The notes below the pieces were generated by a model. That model was given only the letters and a program-made list of their open reading frames with translations, did not search any database and was not told where the DNA came from. Of a stretch of DNA of 6,920 bases, positions 5,361 to 6,920 are shown piece by piece. A program made the translations under genes and the position numbers. The stretch lies in the NCBI GenBank assembly GCA_016840645.1, contig JAEORY010000208.1:1-6920 (forward strand), in the 5' to 3' direction. The stretch is from Candidatus Borrarchaeota archaeon (GTDB lineage: Archaea > Asgardarchaeota > Sifarchaeia > Borrarchaeales > Borrarchaeaceae). The stretch's first letter is position 1. Each line of letters starts with the position of its first letter.

Positions 5361-5443
5361 TTGATTCTAAACCTCTCAAGATGGTACAATTTCTTCATAT
5401 CATAAAGATAGACATCTTTGGCCCTTTTAAGGCTTAGAATCAA
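5361..5443 (-). ncRNA. Candidate structured RNA: long stem-loop with an internal hairpin
   Basis: On the minus strand the arms TTGATTCTAAGCCT (5443-5430) and AGGTTTAGAATCAA (5374-5361) pair over 14 positions with one G-U pair. The plus-strand copy would have an A-C mismatch at that place, which points to a minus-strand RNA. The enclosed 55 bases contain AAAGAT-GTCT-ATCTTT (5419-5404), a perfect 6-base-pair hairpin, and an alternative helix CTTTA/TGAAG (5407-5393) that competes with it. It begins 28 bases after the stop of the 5472-6032 gene. It could be a stand-alone RNA, a 3' UTR structure or a processing site. There is no strong T-run, so it is not a typical terminator. No known RNA family is recognised. 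Confidence 0.4.
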
Positions 5444-5471
5444 TTTAAAGGTGGGAATTTAACCACTAAAA

Positions 5472-6032
5472 TTACTCAGCTAATCTTTCCTCAATGTCAG
5501 AGTCTTTTAGGGTTTCAAGTATAATGCAAAATGGATCAGTTGCGTTCTTTTTCGGTATCAAAGAGACACTTTGTAGCTTACAATTCTTCAATACATACTT
5601 GTTGTTCAACTTCTGATAAGAATCAGTTGACACTTTAACAGCAAGGGTGAGTTGGTCTAATTTCTCTGCTAATTTCTTAGGCAACAGAACAGTTGTGGAA
5701 GCAATAAGTCTCATCACTCCATCTTTTACATCACGGCCATTAATTCTTGATTGTCCAAGCAACTTGTCTTTATCAAAGTTAAAATAACAAGGCACCACAG
5801 TGTATTTCGCAATAGCAAGTTTGTCAATCAAATCTGGAGTGAATACTATCTTATCATCAGGATTCGGGTTGGATGTCATAATGATTCCATTGATTGTCAC
5901 CCTGACCGTATCTTTCCAATTCAACCTTTTATTAGGGTTGATAGCATTCTTTTTCAACTTTTGTTGTGCTGTCAAGATTTCTCCATCTTTCTTTTTCTTG
6001 GCAGCAAGTATTTCTTTTGCACTCTTAGGCAT
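5472..6032 (-). CDS. Hypothetical protein with basic N-terminus
   Basis: This is a 186-residue protein starting MPKSAKEILAAKKKKDGEIL. An ATG three codons upstream (6041) is abutted by GAGG, too close to work well; ATG 6032 has the same GAGG (6045-6042) at 9 bases and is preferred. Residues 1-40 are Lys-rich and helical. The rest alternates strands and turns (VRVTINGIIMTS, YTVVPCYFNFDKDKL, LTLAVKVSTDSY, KLQSVSLIPKK), which suggests a beta-rich domain. The C-terminus is acidic (LKDSDIEERLAE). A basic start with an acidic tail is also seen in some phage single-strand DNA-binding proteins, but no OB-fold signature is certain, so no function is given. It is the last gene of the operon entering from the right; the non-coding region follows. 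Confidence 0.83.
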   Translation of the reverse strand: MPKSAKEILAAKKKKDGEILTAQQKLKKNAINPNKRLNWKDTVRVTINGIIMTSNPNPDDKIVFTPDLIDKLAIAKYTVVPCYFNFDKDKLLGQSRINGRDVKDGVMRLIASTTVLLPKKLAEKLDQLTLAVKVSTDSYQKLNNKYVLKNCKLQSVSLIPKKNATDPFCIILETLKDSDIEERLAE

Positions 6033-6303
6033 CTTCACCATCCTCAGCCAACAGTGGCTGGAAATTAATTTGTATCATGTATGTACCAGTTTCTTCATTA
6101 AATACTGGCGTTATTCTTTCTACAACATTATCCGGTATAGTAACTACATCAAAGTTCTGAATTGTAAGTATAGATGGGCTATTGTCTCCAATAGAGATTT
6201 TCTTTTTTGAATCTTTCAAGAATTTCTCAATGGCCTTGCTCATCTGTTCCAATTCACCATTTTGTGGTTTATAACCTTCTCTTGCTACAAAGAACATTCT
6301 CAT
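6025..6303 (-). CDS. Small hypothetical protein
   Basis: This is a 92-residue protein starting MRMFFVAREGYKPQNGELEQ. GGAGG lies 7 bases before ATG 6303, inside the end of the Cys-rich gene. An early helix (LEQMSKAIEKFLKDSKKK) is followed by strands (SILTIQNFDVVTIP, VVERITPVFNE, GTYMIQINFQPL) and an acidic end. Its last codons overlap the start of the next gene by 8 bases and carry that gene's ribosome binding site, so the two are probably translated together. Family not recognised. Confidence 0.82.
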   Translation of the reverse strand: MRMFFVAREGYKPQNGELEQMSKAIEKFLKDSKKKISIGDNSPSILTIQNFDVVTIPDNVVERITPVFNEETGTYMIQINFQPLLAEDGEDA

Positions 6304-6306
6304 AAA

Positions 6307-6549
6307 CTATCCTCCACAGGCAAGCATTGCTGATACATGTACAGGACAAGCATATCTGAATTGTTCCACAGTCATGTTTCCTTTGCCTCTTTCCTCTTTC
6401 ACTTCTTCATCAGTGTAGAGTGTGATTGCTATTTTACAAGTCTCACATCTCTTTTGATGAATGGTTCCAAAGGGGCATTCCTTACTTGTATCAGCATATA
6501 AATGCCTGATGCTTTTAATTCTCTTTGGTGTTTCTGTCGGTCTTTTCAT
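6307..6549 (-). CDS. Small Cys-rich protein, possible zinc binding
   Basis: This is an 80-residue protein starting MKRPTETPKRIKSIRHLYAD. AGGA lies about 11 bases before the ATG, after the stop of the Nudix gene. Cys 25, 35, 38 and 68, His 71 and Cys 78 give CPFGTIHQKRCETC...ACPVH, enough ligands for one zinc site. The N-terminal 20 residues are basic. It resembles small phage zinc-ribbon proteins in composition, but I cannot name a family. Role unknown; nucleic-acid or protein binding would be typical. Confidence 0.8.
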   Translation of the reverse strand: MKRPTETPKRIKSIRHLYADTSKECPFGTIHQKRCETCKIAITLYTDEEVKEERGKGNMTVEQFRYACPVHVSAMLACGG

Positions 6550-6563
6550 AATTAATTTTTCCT

Positions 6564-6920
6564 TTACAAAAATGCTGGCAGTATCAGTTTGCTCCAGTTC
6601 TCCATTCTCTCAATGAGCGTTTCTGTAAATACCAATTTAGCTATACTTTCCCATTGACAATACTGTATCTCAGAGTCAATAGGTTTTATTTCATTTTCTG
6701 TTCCAGGTTTAACATAGCCTACATAAACTAATCCAGCGTGGACTTGGCCTACAGCATCTCCATCCCAATTCACCATTCCACGATATGTAATAGGACTCAT
6801 TAGGTGTACACCAGCAACTTCTTCCTCTAATTCTCTTTCTGCTGCCCAACAAAATCCTGAACTGATTGGTAAATCTTTTTCAACATCGTCATGTTCAATA
6901 TGGCCACCAATACCTATTGA
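6564..6920 (-). CDS. Nudix hydrolase, C-terminal part (5' end outside window)
   Basis: The frame is open from the window edge, giving the last 118 residues. An internal Met at 6800 is not the start, because the Nudix motif lies upstream of it. SIGIGGHIEHDD is followed, after a 17-residue stretch, by AERELEEEVAG: the GG and the REUXEE core (Arg 29, Glu 30, Glu 33 and Glu 34 of the visible part) are the metal-binding Nudix box in a form with an insertion. Next comes VNWDGDAVGQVHAGLVYVGY, typical of the strand and loop after the box in the GIGGHI-type Nudix subgroup. Nudix enzymes cleave nucleoside diphosphate linkages using Mg2+; the substrate here cannot be told. It heads the visible part of the right-hand operon and probably acts in the cytoplasm on nucleotides or cofactors. 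Confidence 0.88.
   Translation of the reverse strand, partial: SIGIGGHIEHDDVEKDLPISSGFCWAAERELEEEVAGVHLMSPITYRGMVNWDGDAVGQVHAGLVYVGYVKPGTENEIKPIDSEIQYCQWESIAKLVFTETLIERMENWSKLILPAFL

Larger units (their letters stand above)
4785..5471. other. Non-coding region of about 690 bases rich in repeats and inverted repeats
   Basis: No frame on either strand gives a credible gene with a ribosome binding site. The right part (about 5100-5330) is visibly richer in G+C than the A+T-rich left part (4800-5060). It holds the operon promoter, two copies of the CCAATGG element, GGGGATTAAAT repeats, a 10-base direct repeat TTTCACCGTT (4998-5007 and 5267-5276), several palindromes and a long stem-loop. It could be a replication origin, a regulatory hub, or a gene for one or more structured RNAs; the sequence alone does not decide. 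Confidence 0.6.

Noticed and set aside
5346..5374. TTGACT on the plus strand as a possible -35 box
   Set aside because: No -10-like hexamer is found 15-18 bases downstream, and no plus-strand gene follows.
4942..5405. Overlapping plus-strand open frames of 82-129 codons in the non-coding gap
   Set aside because: The longest begins with TTG, none has a Shine-Dalgarno sequence, and the translations are rich in Ser, His, Pro and Phe as expected from the pyrimidine-rich strand. All other genes are on the minus strand.
5361..5443. tRNA gene or intrinsic terminator at the long stem-loop
   Set aside because: The arm lengths do not fit a cloverleaf and there is no acceptor/T-arm pattern. The loop is about 55 bases and only a TTTT follows, so it is not a standard terminator.
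1..6920. CRISPR array, insertion sequence or integrase attachment site
   Set aside because: No regularly spaced repeats with unique spacers, no transposase or integrase frame, and no terminal inverted repeats were found.

Overview
The window looks like part of a low-GC tailed-phage (or phage-derived/large plasmid) accessory region. All credible genes lie on the minus strand. They are short and tightly packed, often overlap by one base (TAATG junctions), and each has a clear Shine-Dalgarno sequence (AAGGAG, AGGTGG or GGAGG). Most encode proteins I do not recognise. The sigma-70/sigma-A type promoters and strong ribosome binding sites fit a low-GC Gram-positive host, but this is inference; no structural or replication gene is present to fix the lineage.

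Reading in the direction of transcription (high to low coordinates): (1) 6920-5472 is the tail of an operon entering from outside the window. It holds the C-terminal part of a Nudix hydrolase with a GIGGHIE...REL.EE box, an 80-residue Cys-rich protein, and two uncharacterised proteins. (2) 5471-4785 is a gap of about 690 bases with no credible gene. It contains a long stem-loop that pairs fully only as minus-strand RNA, several palindromes and hairpins, GGGGATTAAAT direct repeats, and two of three copies of a CCAATGG...GTTTT...ACTT element. (3) 4865-541 is a ten-gene operon driven by a near-consensus promoter (TTGACT-N17-TATATT). It begins with a DUF6011-type zinc-ribbon protein and includes a protein resembling DUF6891, a 155-residue protein with a C-terminal four-Cys zinc knuckle, an unknown 266-residue protein, and a 66-residue protein that is almost half Asp/Glu. 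(4) 540-391 is a second copy of the same regulatory module (element, A-tract, promoter, similar leader). It drives a gene whose C-terminus runs off the left edge.

The repeated element-promoter-leader module suggests that the two downstream operons are switched on together. The small, soluble, Cys-rich or very acidic products are typical of phage genes expressed early to modify the host, but no specific function can be assigned to most of them from this sequence. The most interesting parts are the structured non-coding region at 4785-5471 and the acidic Trp-rich protein at 937-1137.
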